Source of the DNA: CBDDLD01 sp965230605
GTDB taxonomy: Bacteria; Bacteroidota; Bacteroidia; Flavobacteriales; Flavobacteriaceae
Direction: 5' to 3'
Length of the DNA stretch: 64,000 nt
Assembly: GCA_965230605.1 (NCBI GenBank)
Contig: CBDDLD010000004.1
Span: 2,976,001-3,040,000, forward strand
Positions 6,550 to 17,600 of the stretch are shown here, piece after piece. Position numbers and translations under genes: made by a program. Position 1 is the first letter of the stretch. Every line of letters starts with the position of its first letter. The notes beneath the pieces are model-generated. The model worked only from the letters and a program-made list of their open reading frames with translations, had not been told where the DNA came from and searched no databases.

Positions 6550-9306
6550 TTATCGTTGATTATTTTTTGTTTTATCAAACACATAGTCAATCACTTCTTG
6601 ATGCCTTATCTTAGATCGTACCGAACTCCCTGCTGCCGGAGCACCATATGGTCTTCTTGAAGCTATTCTAAATGTTTTAGCTTCATCAAAATGCATCAGC
6701 ATATGTCCATAGGCTCCCATATTTCTTGGTTCTTCTTGTGCCCATACAATATCATCTGCGTTCTTATATTTTTTAAGAACCTTACGCATAGCATCTGCTG
6801 GAAGTGGGAAAAGCTGCTCTATCCTTACCAGTGCAACATCATTACGCTCTAACTTTTCTCGTTCTTCAAGCAAGTCATAATAGAACTTACCTGTAACAAA
6901 TACTAATGTTTTTACATCTTTGGCTTCGGCTTCCTCATCGTCAATAAGCATCTGAAAACTTCCATTTGCAAACTCGTCTACTGTAGATACTACTTTAGGG
7001 TGACGTAATAAACTCTTTGGTGTGAAGACTACTAGTGGTTTTCTGTAATTAGCTTTCATTTGTCTTCTTAACAAATGGAACATGTTTGCTGGTGTTGTAC
7101 AATCGGCAACAAACATATTGTCTTTAGCACATACTTGTAAATAACGCTCCATTCTTCCAGATGAATGCTCTGCTCCTTGCCCTTCATAACCATGAGGGAG
7201 TAGCATAATAAGACCGTTTTGAGTTTTCCACTTATCTTCCCCAGAAGATATATACTGATCTATCATGATTTGAGCACCATTACTGAAATCTCCAAACTGT
7301 GCTTCCCATATAGTAAGCGTATTAGGACTAGCCATGGCATAACCATAATCAAATCCTACGACTCCATATTCAGATAAAAGAGAGTTATATATATTGAATT
7401 GTCCTTGATCTTTAGACAAGTTTTTAAGTAAAATGATTTCTTCTTCACTATCTTCAACTTTTACTACAGCATGACGATGTGAAAATGTGCCTCGCTCGAC
7501 ATCTTGGCCAGAGATTCTGACATTAAACCCTTCTTGAAGCAAGCTCCCATAAGCTAAGTGTTCGGCCATAGCCCAATCTAACCTGTCTTCATCAAACATC
7601 GTTTGCCTAGATTCGAGGAGTCGCTGTATTTTGCGAATAAACTTTTTGTCTTTTGGCAGGCTAGAAATAGCTTTTGTAATATTTTGAAGTTTGCTTTTAG
7701 GATATGTCGTATCCACAGCCTCCATCATTTCTATTTCTGTAACTCTAGTAAAGTCTTTCCATTGTTCTTGCATAAATGGAGATATCACCGTCTTCTCAAT
7801 TTTACGTGAATCTTCTAGCTTTTCTTCTAATTGATCTTTGTATGCCTTTTCTATAGTTTTTACATGGCCGGCATCAATAACACCTTCGCTGATAAGACGC
7901 GCTGCGTAAATATCTCTTGGGTTCTTATGCTTAGCGATTGCTTTGTATAATAAAGGTTGTGTAAACTTAGGTTCATCGCCTTCGTTATGTCCATACTTTC
8001 TGTAACCTAATAGGTCTATAAAAACATCGCGTTTAAATTGCATTCTGAAATCTAAAGCAAAAAGCATAGAGTGTACTACAGCTTCTACATCATCAGCATT
8101 AACATGTAAGACTGGTGATAAGGTTACCTTTCCAACATCTGTACAATAGGTACTAGAACGTCCATCGAGATAATTTGTAGTAAACCCAATCTGATTATTT
8201 ACAACAATATGAATGGTGCCGTTAGTCTTGTAGCCATCCAGCTTGGCCATTTGTACCACCTCATATACTAGTCCTTGGCCAGCTATTGCTGCATCTCCAT
8301 GAACAACAATTGGTAGTACCTGAGAAGCGTCTTCAATATTATTCTCATCTTGCTTAGCACGTGCTATACCTTCCACAACTGCACCTACAGTTTCTAAGTG
8401 CGATGGGTTAGGTGCTATACTTAAGCTAATTTTTTTACCAGAGTCTGTTTCTCTATCACTCGTCCAACCTAAATGATACTTAACATCTCCATCAAAAACT
8501 TTCTGTTCATAATCTTTACCATCAAATTCGCTAAAGATATTTTTTGCAGATTTTCCGAAGATATTTATCAATGTATTTAAGCGCCCTCTGTGCGCCATAC
8601 CCATAACAAATTCTTTAACGCCATATTCTGCTGCTTTTTCTACAGTTGCATCTAGTGCAGGAATTAACGATTCATTCCCTTCTAACGAAAATCGTTTTTG
8701 CCCTACATATTTGGTATGTAAGAATGTCTCGAAGGACACAGCTTCATTTAATTTCTTAAGAATATGTTTCTTTTCATCTGCCGAAAACCTAGGGTGATTA
8801 TCATTAACATTCAGTTTATTCTGAATCCACTGAATTTCTTCTGGTTGTCGTATGTACATATACTCTACACCAATGGCATCACAGTATATAGCTTCTAGAT
8901 GTTTAATTATAGTATGAAGCGGTTGCGGTCCTATTCCTAATATATCTCCGGCATTAAAAACCGTATTGAGATCATCGGCCGAAAGCCCAAAGTTTTCTAT
9001 TTCAAGAGTAGGCGCATATTTTCTTCGTTCCCTTACTGGATTTGTTTTAGTAAACAAATGCCCTCTAGTTCTGTAACCATCTATAAGCTTAACAACTTGA
9101 AATTCTTTTTGTACATGTTCTGGAATTTGGGTAGTAACACCCTCTACTATTTCGCCATCAAATCCATAGCTTTCTGAACCAAAATCATACCCTTGGAAAA
9201 AAGCTCTCCAACTAGGCTCTACTGAATCCGGATTTTTAAGATATTGATCATATAAATCAGCAAAATATGCTGTGTGTGCTGCGTTGAGAAAGGAATATTT
9301 ATCCAT
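6550..9306 (-). CDS. sucA: 2-oxoglutarate dehydrogenase E1 component
   Basis: 918 residues, matching the usual 900-930 of this thiamine diphosphate enzyme, which decarboxylates 2-oxoglutarate. The N-terminal YDQYLKNPDSVEPSWRAFF is the E2-binding segment. MGMAHRGRLNTLINIF, SHLETVGAVVEG, HGDAAIAGQG and NNQIGFTTN are conserved E1 motifs, and the GDE..KFTQPLLYK region and the C-terminal transketolase-like half (LLPHGYEGQGAEHSSGR) are intact. It is followed by sucB. A TATTTTTG element lies at 9346-9353 on the minus strand, about 40 bp before the ATG. Confidence 0.96.
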   Translation of the reverse strand: MDKYSFLNAAHTAYFADLYDQYLKNPDSVEPSWRAFFQGYDFGSESYGFDGEIVEGVTTQIPEHVQKEFQVVKLIDGYRTRGHLFTKTNPVRERRKYAPTLEIENFGLSADDLNTVFNAGDILGIGPQPLHTIIKHLEAIYCDAIGVEYMYIRQPEEIQWIQNKLNVNDNHPRFSADEKKHILKKLNEAVSFETFLHTKYVGQKRFSLEGNESLIPALDATVEKAAEYGVKEFVMGMAHRGRLNTLINIFGKSAKNIFSEFDGKDYEQKVFDGDVKYHLGWTSDRETDSGKKISLSIAPNPSHLETVGAVVEGIARAKQDENNIEDASQVLPIVVHGDAAIAGQGLVYEVVQMAKLDGYKTNGTIHIVVNNQIGFTTNYLDGRSSTYCTDVGKVTLSPVLHVNADDVEAVVHSMLFALDFRMQFKRDVFIDLLGYRKYGHNEGDEPKFTQPLLYKAIAKHKNPRDIYAARLISEGVIDAGHVKTIEKAYKDQLEEKLEDSRKIEKTVISPFMQEQWKDFTRVTEIEMMEAVDTTYPKSKLQNITKAISSLPKDKKFIRKIQRLLESRQTMFDEDRLDWAMAEHLAYGSLLQEGFNVRISGQDVERGTFSHRHAVVKVEDSEEEIILLKNLSKDQGQFNIYNSLLSEYGVVGFDYGYAMASPNTLTIWEAQFGDFSNGAQIMIDQYISSGEDKWKTQNGLIMLLPHGYEGQGAEHSSGRMERYLQVCAKDNMFVADCTTPANMFHLLRRQMKANYRKPLVVFTPKSLLRHPKVVSTVDEFANGSFQMLIDDEEAEAKDVKTLVFVTGKFYYDLLEEREKLERNDVALVRIEQLFPLPADAMRKVLKKYKNADDIVWAQEEPRNMGAYGHMLMHFDEAKTFRIASRRPYGAPAAGSSVRSKIRHQEVIDYVFDKTKNNQR

Positions 9307-9345
9307 TAGATCTTATGAGACGTTTTCGCTTCAACAAAATTTCTT

Positions 9346-9353
9346 CAAAAATA
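9346..9353 (-). promoter_or_regulatory. -7 promoter element for sucA-sucB
   Basis: Minus strand TATTTTTG, a full match to TAnnTTTG. It lies 39 nt upstream of the sucA ATG, giving a leader of about 35 nt. Confidence 0.5.
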
Positions 9354-9419
9354 CAACTTTTGTCAATAAAAGGTATGGTTTTCTTATATTTATAACGATG
9401 AATAAAAACTAATTTTCCC

Positions 9420-9965
9420 ATGCTATTCTTAACTTATAAAAAATATGTCGTAAAGTACATATTGTTCCTTTCTACATTCTTATGGTCTTTCTCTGGTTTT
9501 ACACAAAATATTGACAATAATACTTCTAGTTTTTGGAGCAATGTACAATTTGGTGGTGGTCTTGGCCTAGGCTTTGGTGATGGTTTTTTTAGTGCCTCTA
9601 TTGCTCCTAGCGCTGTTTATAGATTTAATGATTTTGTAGCAACTGGAGTAGGATTGAACTATTCGTTTAGCGAAGAAAAAAATGTATTTAAATCATCTGT
9701 AGTAGGTGCAAGTCTCTTAGGTTTATTTAATCCACTGTATGAAATTCAATTATCCGCAGAATTTCAGGAATCGTATGTAAATAGAGATTTTGATCAAAAC
9801 TTTGTTACGAATTTAGATGATGAATACTGGTATCCTGCTCTTTTTTTAGGTGTGGGCTACACCACAAACAATATTACTTTTGGCATTCAATATGATGTGT
9901 TATATGACAGAGATAGAAGTATTTATTCAGAAGCTTGGTTGCCTTTTGTGCGGGTCTTCTTCTAA
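9420..9965 (+). CDS. Outer-membrane beta-barrel protein, function unknown
   Basis: 181 residues with a cleavable signal peptide (hydrophobic residues about 11-27, ending near GFTQN). Alternating hydrophobic/aromatic strands and a terminal aromatic residue (PFVRVFF) are typical of outer-membrane barrels, probably 8 strands. Relatives beside sucA in flavobacteria have sometimes been labelled alpha-ketoglutarate decarboxylase by neighbourhood; nothing in this sequence supports an enzymatic role. It overlaps the end of the convergent 9962-10315 gene by 4 bp. Confidence 0.75.
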   Translation: MLFLTYKKYVVKYILFLSTFLWSFSGFTQNIDNNTSSFWSNVQFGGGLGLGFGDGFFSASIAPSAVYRFNDFVATGVGLNYSFSEEKNVFKSSVVGASLLGLFNPLYEIQLSAEFQESYVNRDFDQNFVTNLDDEYWYPALFLGVGYTTNNITFGIQYDVLYDRDRSIYSEAWLPFVRVFF

Positions 9966-10315
9966 CTAAACTTTGTCTTATACCACACCTTTTGCCATTC
10001 TCGCTGTAAGATTAAAAATGTGATCTCCTCTGATAATTTTACGATATCATCTCCATCTAGTGCTCTCACTTTGGCTTCAGAGACATCAACGATATAAAGC
10101 AAATTCAAATACTCAGCAAACTTATTTTGAATAAGATTATAAACAGCATCTTGTAAGGTTAATTTCAAACTAATAGGTGGTGTCTCCCTATGAAGTTCTA
10201 AGTCAACATTAGCATACAGCAAATCCTTATTCAACTGGTCAATTAATTTCTCATACAGATCATTTGCTGTTGTCTGCTTTATTAAAGTTTCAAAATTTTG
10301 AGGAAGTTCCATCAA
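9962..10315 (-). CDS. Conserved hypothetical protein next to prenyl synthase
   Basis: 117 residues, predicted mostly helical with some beta structure, soluble, rich in Leu, Glu and Lys, with no signal peptide and no motif I recognise. Its ATG overlaps the stop of the upstream prenyl synthase by 4 bp (ATGA), which implies translational coupling and joint expression. The conserved linkage suggests a role tied to isoprenoid synthesis or simply housekeeping expression. Function unknown. Confidence 0.7.
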   Translation of the reverse strand: MMELPQNFETLIKQTTANDLYEKLIDQLNKDLLYANVDLELHRETPPISLKLTLQDAVYNLIQNKFAEYLNLLYIVDVSEAKVRALDGDDIVKLSEEITFLILQREWQKVWYKTKFS

Positions 10316-11289
10316 ACGCGTCTCGTCATTAAGTATTGCCCAAACTGCTTTAAGACCTCTTTCTTCTCTTGGTCGATTTGAATTGAATCCAACACCCCAA
10401 ACGCTTTCTCAGTATAAAGTTCAACAGCATCTTGGGTCAGTTGCTTAGCACCACTACTAGTAAATAGTGTTTTTACAGTCTTTACTTTCTCTTCTAAATT
10501 ATCCGACGACTTGTTATTGTATAATTTTGTAAGCTCATTTCTGTCATCCACACCAAGCATTTCTAGAGCTTTAAGATAAAGATAGGTTTTCTTATTCTCT
10601 ATGATATCTCCTCCAACTTGTTTACCAAAGGTCTCCGGATCACCAAAAGCATCCAGATAATCATCCTGTAATTGAAATGCAATTCCGAGGTAACGCCCAT
10701 AATCATATATACGTTCTTGATCTTCGTTAGAAGCTTTAGCAATTATGGCTCCCATCTTCATGGCCGCACCAACCAATACAGCAGTTTTATATTCGATCAT
10801 TTTTAAATACGCCTCAATAGAAACATCATTTCTAGTTTCAAAATCAACATCATATTGCTGGCCTTCGCATACTTCTAATGCGGTCTTACTGAATAGTTGT
10901 GCTAGTGAAACAAATGTCGAAGGTTGATAGCTTTCCAATAATTGATATGCTAAAATAAGCATTGCATCCCCAGATAATATTCCTGTATTCACATCCCATT
11001 TTTCATGTACTGTTTCTTGCCCTCTTCGTAAAGGCGCATCATCCATAATATCGTCATGAATTAAAGAAAAGTTATGAAACATCTCTACAGAAAGTGCGGC
11101 ATTCATTGCCTCATCGTAACCATCACCAAACATATCGGCAGTCATTAATGTAAGTGTAGGTCTAAGACGTTTACCCCCTAACTCAAGAATATAGTTAATG
11201 GGTATATATAGTTGTTTGGGTTCTTTATTTATATTAAAATCCTTGAGATATTTTAAAAAATCTTCTTGATACTTTTCAATTGTCTGCAT
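10312..11289 (-). CDS. Short-chain polyprenyl diphosphate synthase (FPP/GGPP type)
   Basis: 325 residues. Both Asp-rich motifs are present: LIHDDIMDDAPLRRG (FARM, DDxxD) and FQLQDDYLDAFGD (SARM). The residue five positions before the first motif is aromatic (Phe, in FSLIHDD), which in this family limits product length to farnesyl or geranylgeranyl diphosphate. GGKRLRP near the N-terminus binds isopentenyl diphosphate. The product feeds carotenoid, quinone and lipid-carrier synthesis. The start follows TATTTTTG by only 4 nt, so the mRNA is probably leaderless. Confidence 0.92.
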   Translation of the reverse strand: MQTIEKYQEDFLKYLKDFNINKEPKQLYIPINYILELGGKRLRPTLTLMTADMFGDGYDEAMNAALSVEMFHNFSLIHDDIMDDAPLRRGQETVHEKWDVNTGILSGDAMLILAYQLLESYQPSTFVSLAQLFSKTALEVCEGQQYDVDFETRNDVSIEAYLKMIEYKTAVLVGAAMKMGAIIAKASNEDQERIYDYGRYLGIAFQLQDDYLDAFGDPETFGKQVGGDIIENKKTYLYLKALEMLGVDDRNELTKLYNNKSSDNLEEKVKTVKTLFTSSGAKQLTQDAVELYTEKAFGVLDSIQIDQEKKEVLKQFGQYLMTRRV

Positions 11290-11293
11290 AGGG

Positions 11294-11301
11294 CAAAAAT
11301 A
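11294..11301 (-). promoter_or_regulatory. -7 promoter element for prenyl synthase (leaderless geometry)
   Basis: Minus strand TATTTTTG, then CCCT, then the ATG at 11289: the same 4-nt spacing as tatD, dxs and the DUF3109 gene. Confidence 0.6.
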
Positions 11302-11379
11302 AAGGAATTGAAACTATAGAACCTACTTTAATCTAATGTTATCCATGTTAAAAAACTATTAAAACTTTGGAAACTTTTT

Positions 11380-11409
11380 TTGTTTTTAGAGTTTCCTGAT
11401 CTATTTTTG
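11380..11409 (+). promoter_or_regulatory. Promoter of the TetR-RND efflux operon
   Basis: A -33-like TTG (11380-11382), a 19-bp spacer, then TATTTTTG (11402-11409) matching TAnnTTTG. The ATG at 11419 is 9 nt further on. Confidence 0.6.
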
Positions 11410-11418
11410 CACAGAATT

Positions 11419-12036
11419 ATGAAAGAAAAAATTATATATAAATCAGCCGATTTGTTTCTTAACTATGGTTTTAAGAGTGTGACTATGGACGATATTGCCA
11501 ATGAATTGGGCATATCTAAAAAAACTATATACGTTCACTTTGATAACAAAACCAAATTGGTTGAGGCTGTTACATTTTATCTTTTTGAGACTATTTCTGA
11601 CGGTATTGATGCTATTTGTGATTCATCTGCTAATCCTATAGAGGAATTGTATGACATCAAGATGTTTGTAATGAAGCATCTCAAAAATGAAAAAACATCC
11701 CCTCAGTTTCAGCTTAAGAAGTATTATCCCGACATCTATAACCGTTTAAGGTTTAAGCAATTTGAAAAAATGCATGAGTCTGTAAATGATAGTCTTCAAA
11801 AGGGAGTAGATACTGGTTTATTCAGAACTAATATTGATGTCGATTTCATCTCGAGATTATATTTCAATGGAATGACCGGAATTAAAGACGAAACCATCTT
11901 CCCATCATCTAGATATGAGATGGCATACCTGATGGAGAGTTTTTTAGAATATCACCTAAGAGCTATTGTTACAGATAATGGCATGAAAATATTAAACATA
12001 TTTATTAATAAATCAATCATCAATAACAATGAATAA
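11419..12036 (+). CDS. TetR/AcrR-family transcriptional repressor
   Basis: 205 residues from the ATG at 11419. An upstream in-frame start at 11380 lies inside the promoter and is rejected. The N-terminal HTH (about residues 1-50) is classical: YKSADLFLNYGFKSVTMDDI and LGISKKTIYVHFDNKTKLV. The C-terminal ligand domain is helical. It is the first gene of a TolC-MFP-RND operon, overlapping the TolC gene by 8 bp, so it most likely represses this efflux system in response to an unknown inducer. Confidence 0.92.
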   Translation: MKEKIIYKSADLFLNYGFKSVTMDDIANELGISKKTIYVHFDNKTKLVEAVTFYLFETISDGIDAICDSSANPIEELYDIKMFVMKHLKNEKTSPQFQLKKYYPDIYNRLRFKQFEKMHESVNDSLQKGVDTGLFRTNIDVDFISRLYFNGMTGIKDETIFPSSRYEMAYLMESFLEYHLRAIVTDNGMKILNIFINKSIINNNE

Positions 12037-13444
12037 ATTTTTAATTGTAGTTGTATTGGGCTTATGCTTTAGTTTAGGCTACTCCCAAGACTCTTCTATG
12101 AACTTGAGTCTTCAAGAAGCTATAGACTACGCATTAGAAAATAACAGAACAGCTAAAAATGCAGCAAGAGATATTGAAGCTGCCGAAAAACAAAAATGGG
12201 AAACCACTGCAACAGGACTCCCTCAGTTAAGTGCTAGTATTGATTATCAAAACTTTCTCAAGCAGCAAGTGTCTTTATTACCGGCTGCAGCATTTGACCC
12301 TTTAAGTGGTATAAGAGATCTTGAAGAGTATTATGACCTTGACGCCCTTCAAACTCAAGAACTCCCTGATGCCCCCGAAGGTTTTATCCCTGTTACTTTT
12401 GGTACACAGCAGACCATGGTTGCCTCAGCCACTTTAAATCAACTCATTTTTGATGGATCTTACCTGGTTGGCCTACAATCTGCAAAAGTGTTTTTAGACA
12501 TTTCTAAAAATGCGAAAACCAAAACAGATTTAGAAGTTAGAAAATCCGTTATTAATGCATATGGTAATGTGCTTTTAGCTGAAGAGAGTGTAAAAATACT
12601 AGAACGCAACATTGCAGTTCTTCAGAAGAATCTTGATGAAACTACAAAGATCTATGAAAATGGATTAGAGGAAGAAGAGAGTGTTGAGCAGTTACAAATT
12701 ACATTATCTGGTGTACAAAGCAATTTAAATAACACTGAACGTTTGAAAACTTTGGCTTATCAAATGCTAAACATTACACTTGGTTTAGACATTAACAATA
12801 ACACAATACTCACAGACAATTTAGAAAGCCTCACGGATCAAAATATAGTCATCAGTTTACTAGAAGCTGATGAAAATGTTGAAAGTATTATTGATTATCA
12901 AATTGCTGAAAATGATAAAGTTTCCAAAGAACTATTATTAAAACTAGAGAAGAGTAGAGCACTTCCAACATTAAGTGCTTTCTTAAATGCCAGTTATAAT
13001 GGTAATAGTGATTCATTTACATTTTTAGACCGAGATCAAAGATGGTTTGGAGCATCAGTTGTCGGGGTTAGTATGACAATCCCAATATTTAGTTCATTAG
13101 GGCGTACTGCTGCTACTCAACGTGCTAAAATCAATTTAGAAAAAGCAGAAGATGAACTTATTGAAACCGAACAAAAGATAAAGCTTCAAATTGCTACAGC
13201 TAAAAGTGATTATAAGTTTGCTATAGAGGATTATGAAAACAAAAAGCAAAATTTAAGCTTAGCAGAACGCATAGAGCAAAAAAATCAAACCAAGTTTTTT
13301 GAAGGTATCGCATCTAGTTTTGAGTTGAGGCAAGCACAAACACAACTGTACACTGCTCAACAAGAATTTTTACAAGCTATGCTGGATGTTATTAGTAAAA
13401 AAGCAGAACTAGAAACAACACTCAATCAAATACCACAAAATTAA
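12029..13444 (+). CDS. TolC-family outer-membrane efflux protein
   Basis: 471 residues with a signal peptide (LIVVVLGLCFSLGYSQ) and two OEP repeats: long amphipathic helices and coiled-coil regions such as LQEAIDYALENNRTAKNAAR, with the second repeat from about residue 290. It forms the trimeric outer-membrane duct of a tripartite pump. The start overlaps the tetR stop, and the membrane-fusion protein begins 13 bp after its stop, so this is one transcription unit. Confidence 0.92.
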   Translation: MNKFLIVVVLGLCFSLGYSQDSSMNLSLQEAIDYALENNRTAKNAARDIEAAEKQKWETTATGLPQLSASIDYQNFLKQQVSLLPAAAFDPLSGIRDLEEYYDLDALQTQELPDAPEGFIPVTFGTQQTMVASATLNQLIFDGSYLVGLQSAKVFLDISKNAKTKTDLEVRKSVINAYGNVLLAEESVKILERNIAVLQKNLDETTKIYENGLEEEESVEQLQITLSGVQSNLNNTERLKTLAYQMLNITLGLDINNNTILTDNLESLTDQNIVISLLEADENVESIIDYQIAENDKVSKELLLKLEKSRALPTLSAFLNASYNGNSDSFTFLDRDQRWFGASVVGVSMTIPIFSSLGRTAATQRAKINLEKAEDELIETEQKIKLQIATAKSDYKFAIEDYENKKQNLSLAERIEQKNQTKFFEGIASSFELRQAQTQLYTAQQEFLQAMLDVISKKAELETTLNQIPQN

Positions 13445-13457
13445 TCGAACAAAATAC

Positions 13458-14645
13458 ATGACCACCATGAAACATATATCATCATTATTAGTGTTAGCAC
13501 TTATCGTAGTGTCTTGCTCAGGTAATAAACAACAATCTGTAGAAGCTCTAATAGCTTCAGGTAATCTAGAACAGATCAGAGCAAAAAAAGCAGAATTAGA
13601 TGCTGAGCAGCAGGGTATAGTTGCACAGTTAAAACAATTAGAAGAAAAAATCAAAGAATTAGATCCACAAGAAAAAATTCCTTTGATTACCACTTTTGAA
13701 GTTAAAGAAGATATTTTCCATCACTTTGTAGAATTACAGGGTAATGTCAGTACTAAGCAAAACTTAGTGATCTATCCTGAGTACTCAGGCATACTTACAA
13801 AAGTATATGTCAAGGAAGGACAGAAAGTGAAGAAAGGCCAAATCCTTGCTAAAATTGACGATGGTGGACTTAGTCAACAAGTGGCTCAATTACAAATACA
13901 AGCCGACCTAGCAAAGACTACTTATGAACGTCAAGAGCGTTTATGGAATCAGAAAATAGGTAGCGAGATTCAATACCTACAGGCAAAGTCTAACTATGAA
14001 GCACAACAAAAAGCGGTGACTCAACTACAGCAGCAAATTGCAAAAACAGCAGTTAGAGCACCGTTCTCCGGAACCATAGATGATGTCATTACCGATCAGG
14101 GAAGTGTTGTTGCTCCTGGACAATCACAGTTATTTAGAATTGTGAACTTAAGAGACATGTACATTGAAACGGATGTTCCTGAAAACTATATTTCTAATGT
14201 GACTACAGGGAAAGATGTAGAAGTAGAATTTCCTATTCTAGGTACGTCTATAAACTCTAAAGTAAGACAAGCCGGAAATTTCATTAACCCTGCCAACCGT
14301 ACTTTTAAAATCCAAGTGGATATCCCTAACAAGGACAACAATATCAAACCTAATCTTACGGCTAAACTTAAGATTAATGATTACACAAATGAGAAGGCTA
14401 TTTTAATCCCTCAGAGTATCATTTCCGAAAATGCAGAGGGGAAACAATATGTTTATACAATTACTGACAAAGCTGATAAAAAGGCCAAAGCAAAGCGTGT
14501 CATTATTGAAACAGGTAAAACACAAGGCGATTATATTGAAGTATTGTCTGGTTTAGAAAATGGCAGTGAAATTGTTGATGAAGGTGCACGAAGTGTAAAG
14601 GATGGCCAAGAAGTTAAAATTCTTGTTGTAGAACAATCAAAGTAA
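13458..14645 (+). CDS. RND efflux membrane-fusion lipoprotein (HlyD/AcrA type)
   Basis: 395 residues; a second ATG at 13467 is an equally good start. The lipoprotein signal ends in the lipobox LIVVSC, anchoring the protein to a membrane. A short coiled coil (residues 37-72) is followed by the barrel-sandwich hybrid domain (ILAKIDDGGL), the alpha hairpin, and beta-barrel strands (VRAPFSGTIDDVITDQGSVV). It bridges the RND pump and TolC in the periplasm. It is the third gene of the tetR operon. Confidence 0.92.
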   Translation: MTTMKHISSLLVLALIVVSCSGNKQQSVEALIASGNLEQIRAKKAELDAEQQGIVAQLKQLEEKIKELDPQEKIPLITTFEVKEDIFHHFVELQGNVSTKQNLVIYPEYSGILTKVYVKEGQKVKKGQILAKIDDGGLSQQVAQLQIQADLAKTTYERQERLWNQKIGSEIQYLQAKSNYEAQQKAVTQLQQQIAKTAVRAPFSGTIDDVITDQGSVVAPGQSQLFRIVNLRDMYIETDVPENYISNVTTGKDVEVEFPILGTSINSKVRQAGNFINPANRTFKIQVDIPNKDNNIKPNLTAKLKINDYTNEKAILIPQSIISENAEGKQYVYTITDKADKKAKAKRVIIETGKTQGDYIEVLSGLENGSEIVDEGARSVKDGQEVKILVVEQSK

Positions 14646-14664
14646 GATTTAAAAGCTTAACAAC

Positions 14665-17600
14665 ATGACCAAAAAAGAACAAAAAGAAAAAAAGGTAAAT
14701 AAAGAGTTTCCATTATCTTCTTGGGCTATAGGAAATAAAACCACCATGTATGTACTCATTGCAGTGATCTTATTCCTAGGGGCATCAGCATTCCGTAGTA
14801 TGCCTAGAGAAAACTTCCCTGAAGTAAAAGAAACTAAAATCTATATAAGTTCAGTATTTCCTGGTAACACAGCAGAAGATATTGAAAAATTGATCACGGA
14901 TCCATTAGAGGACAAGCTTAAAACCGTGAGTAATGTGGTAGAAGTCACCTCAACATCTCAAGAGGACTATTCTATTATCATTATCGAATTTGATGAGAAT
15001 ATCACAGTTGAAGCGGCTAAGCAAAAAGTAAAAGATGAAGTCGATTCTGAAACCTCTAGTGAAGATTGGCCAACATTCAATGGTGCTAAAGTAGAACCCA
15101 ATGTCTTTAGTTTGAGTTTGTCTGAGGAAATGCCAATCCTTAATATTAATATCTCTGGGGATTACCCGGTAGATAAGCTCAAAGCTTATGGTGAATATTT
15201 AGAAGATGAAATTGAAAGCTTATTAGAAATTAAGCAAGTAGATATTAGAGGGGCTCAAGATAAAGAAGTTGAAGTAGCAGTTGATATTTATAAAATGATG
15301 GCTGCTCAGGTGAGCTTTGATGATATTATAAACGCTGTAAATAGAGAAAACACTACTGTATCTGCAGGTAACCTCATCACTAGTGGTCAACGTAGAACCA
15401 TACGAGTTATCGGTGAAATTGATAAGCCTTCACAGTTAGAAAATTTTGTCGTTAAATCTGAAAATGGCAACTCTGTCTATTTAAGAGATATAGCAGTAGT
15501 CACATTTAAAGATGAAGACAAAACCACCTATGCTCGGGAGTTTGGACATCCTGTAGTGATGCTCGATGTAAAAAAGCGTGCCGGGATGAACATGGTAGAA
15601 GCTACCGATAAAATAAAGGTCATTCTAGATGACGCTATAGAAAATGTATTCCCTCAGGACCTAGAGGTGACCATTACTAACGATCAATCGTCTAAAACGA
15701 TTGGTCAGGTAGACGACTTAGTTAATAATATCATCTTTGGTATCATACTGGTAGTTACTGTACTGATGTTTTTCCTTGGATTTAAAAATGCATTATTCGT
15801 AGGGTTTGCAATCCCAATGTCCATGTTCATGTCTCTAATGATTTTGAATATGTTAGGGTATACAATGAATACTATGATCTTATTTGGTCTTATCATGGGA
15901 CTTGGAATGCTGGTTGATAATGGTATTGTGGTTGTGGAAAATGTGTATCGTCTCATGGACGAAGGTATGCCTAGACTCGAAGCTGCTAAAAAAGGAATTG
16001 GAGAGATTGCTTTTCCTATTATCATTTCAACCCTAACCACAGTGGCAGCCTTCGTGCCTCTTGGATTATGGCCAGGGGTTATGGGGCAATTCATGATTTA
16101 CTTCCCAGTTACACTTTCCGTAGTTTTAGGATCCTCCTTATTTGTTGCTATTTTCTTTAATTCAGTATTAGTCTCTCAATTCATGTCCACCGAGGATAAG
16201 GAAATGCCAATAAAGCGTATTATTATCATTTCTTCAATTGTTGCGGGAATTGGTGTGCTCATCATGCTTTTTGGAGGTCCATACAGAGCACTTGGGACAT
16301 TAATGATATTTACTGCTGTAATGCTTTGGGTTTATCGCTTGTTCTTAAGACGATGGGCTAATTGGTTTCAGAATAGAATCTTACCAAGATGGGAACGTTT
16401 TTATGAAAAATTACTACGTTCTGCATTGAGGGGAAGAAAACCTATTTTTATATCTGTTGGTACTGTAATTTTGTTATTCATAGCCTTTATGGGGTTTGGT
16501 GCTTCCGTAGGAAGTCAACGTACTAAAGTTGAGTTCTTCCCGGATAATACCCCTAATCAGATTATTGTTTATATCGAGTATCCTGAAGGTACCGATATTG
16601 AAAAAACCAATACCATTACTGAGGATATTGAGAACCGTGTCTATGCTATCATCCAAGATGAAGCTTATAAAAATGGTGACTTTAACTTCTTAACAGAGAG
16701 TGCTGTATCTCAAGTTGGTGAAGGTGCAGGTAATCCACAAACCGATGGTGGTTCCTCTGCAGAAATGCCCCACCGTGGAAAGATTACCGCTACTATGCGC
16801 GAATATAAGTTTAGAGAAGGGGCAGATAGTAATGACCTCTTGAAAAAGGTACAAGAATCTTTAAAAGACATTTATCCGGGTGTTGCCATATCAGTTGAAA
16901 AAGATGCGGTAGGGCCGCCAGCAGGATATCCGATCAATATAGAATTAGAAGGTGATGATTATTCTCAACTTATTGCTACAGCTGAGAAGATGCGAGACTT
17001 TATTAACACGAAGAACATTCAGGGTATCGATGAATTAAAAATTGATGTCAACAAGTCTAAACCATCAATGGCAGTAAAAGTTGATCGCAAAAAAGCAGGG
17101 GAATTAGGAATCTCTGCAGGACAAGTTGGACAGCAGTTACGTAATTCCATCTTTGGAGCCAAAGCGGGTGTATATAAAGATGGTGGTGAAGATTATGACA
17201 TCTACGTCCGTTTCAATAAGGATAACCGATACAATACGAGTGCTATCTTTAACCAACGTGTAACGTTTAGAGACCAAAGCTCAGGTCAAATTAAAGAAAT
17301 ACCTGTATCTGCAGTAGCAAACCAAAATAACGCATCCGGATTTAGTGCTATCAAACACCGTGATGTAAAACGTGTGGTAACCGTCTATTCCGCGTTAGCT
17401 CCTGGCTTTACAGATGCAGCTGCTATCGTATCTAAGATTGAAAATGAGATGCAAACCTTTACTGAGAAACCAGACAATGTTAAGGTAGATTACACTGGGC
17501 AAATCGAAGAACAAGATAAACAATTCAGATTCTTAATGGGTGCCTTTTTTACAGGGCTTGGGTTAATTTTCTTCATTTTAATTTTCCAATTCAACTCGGT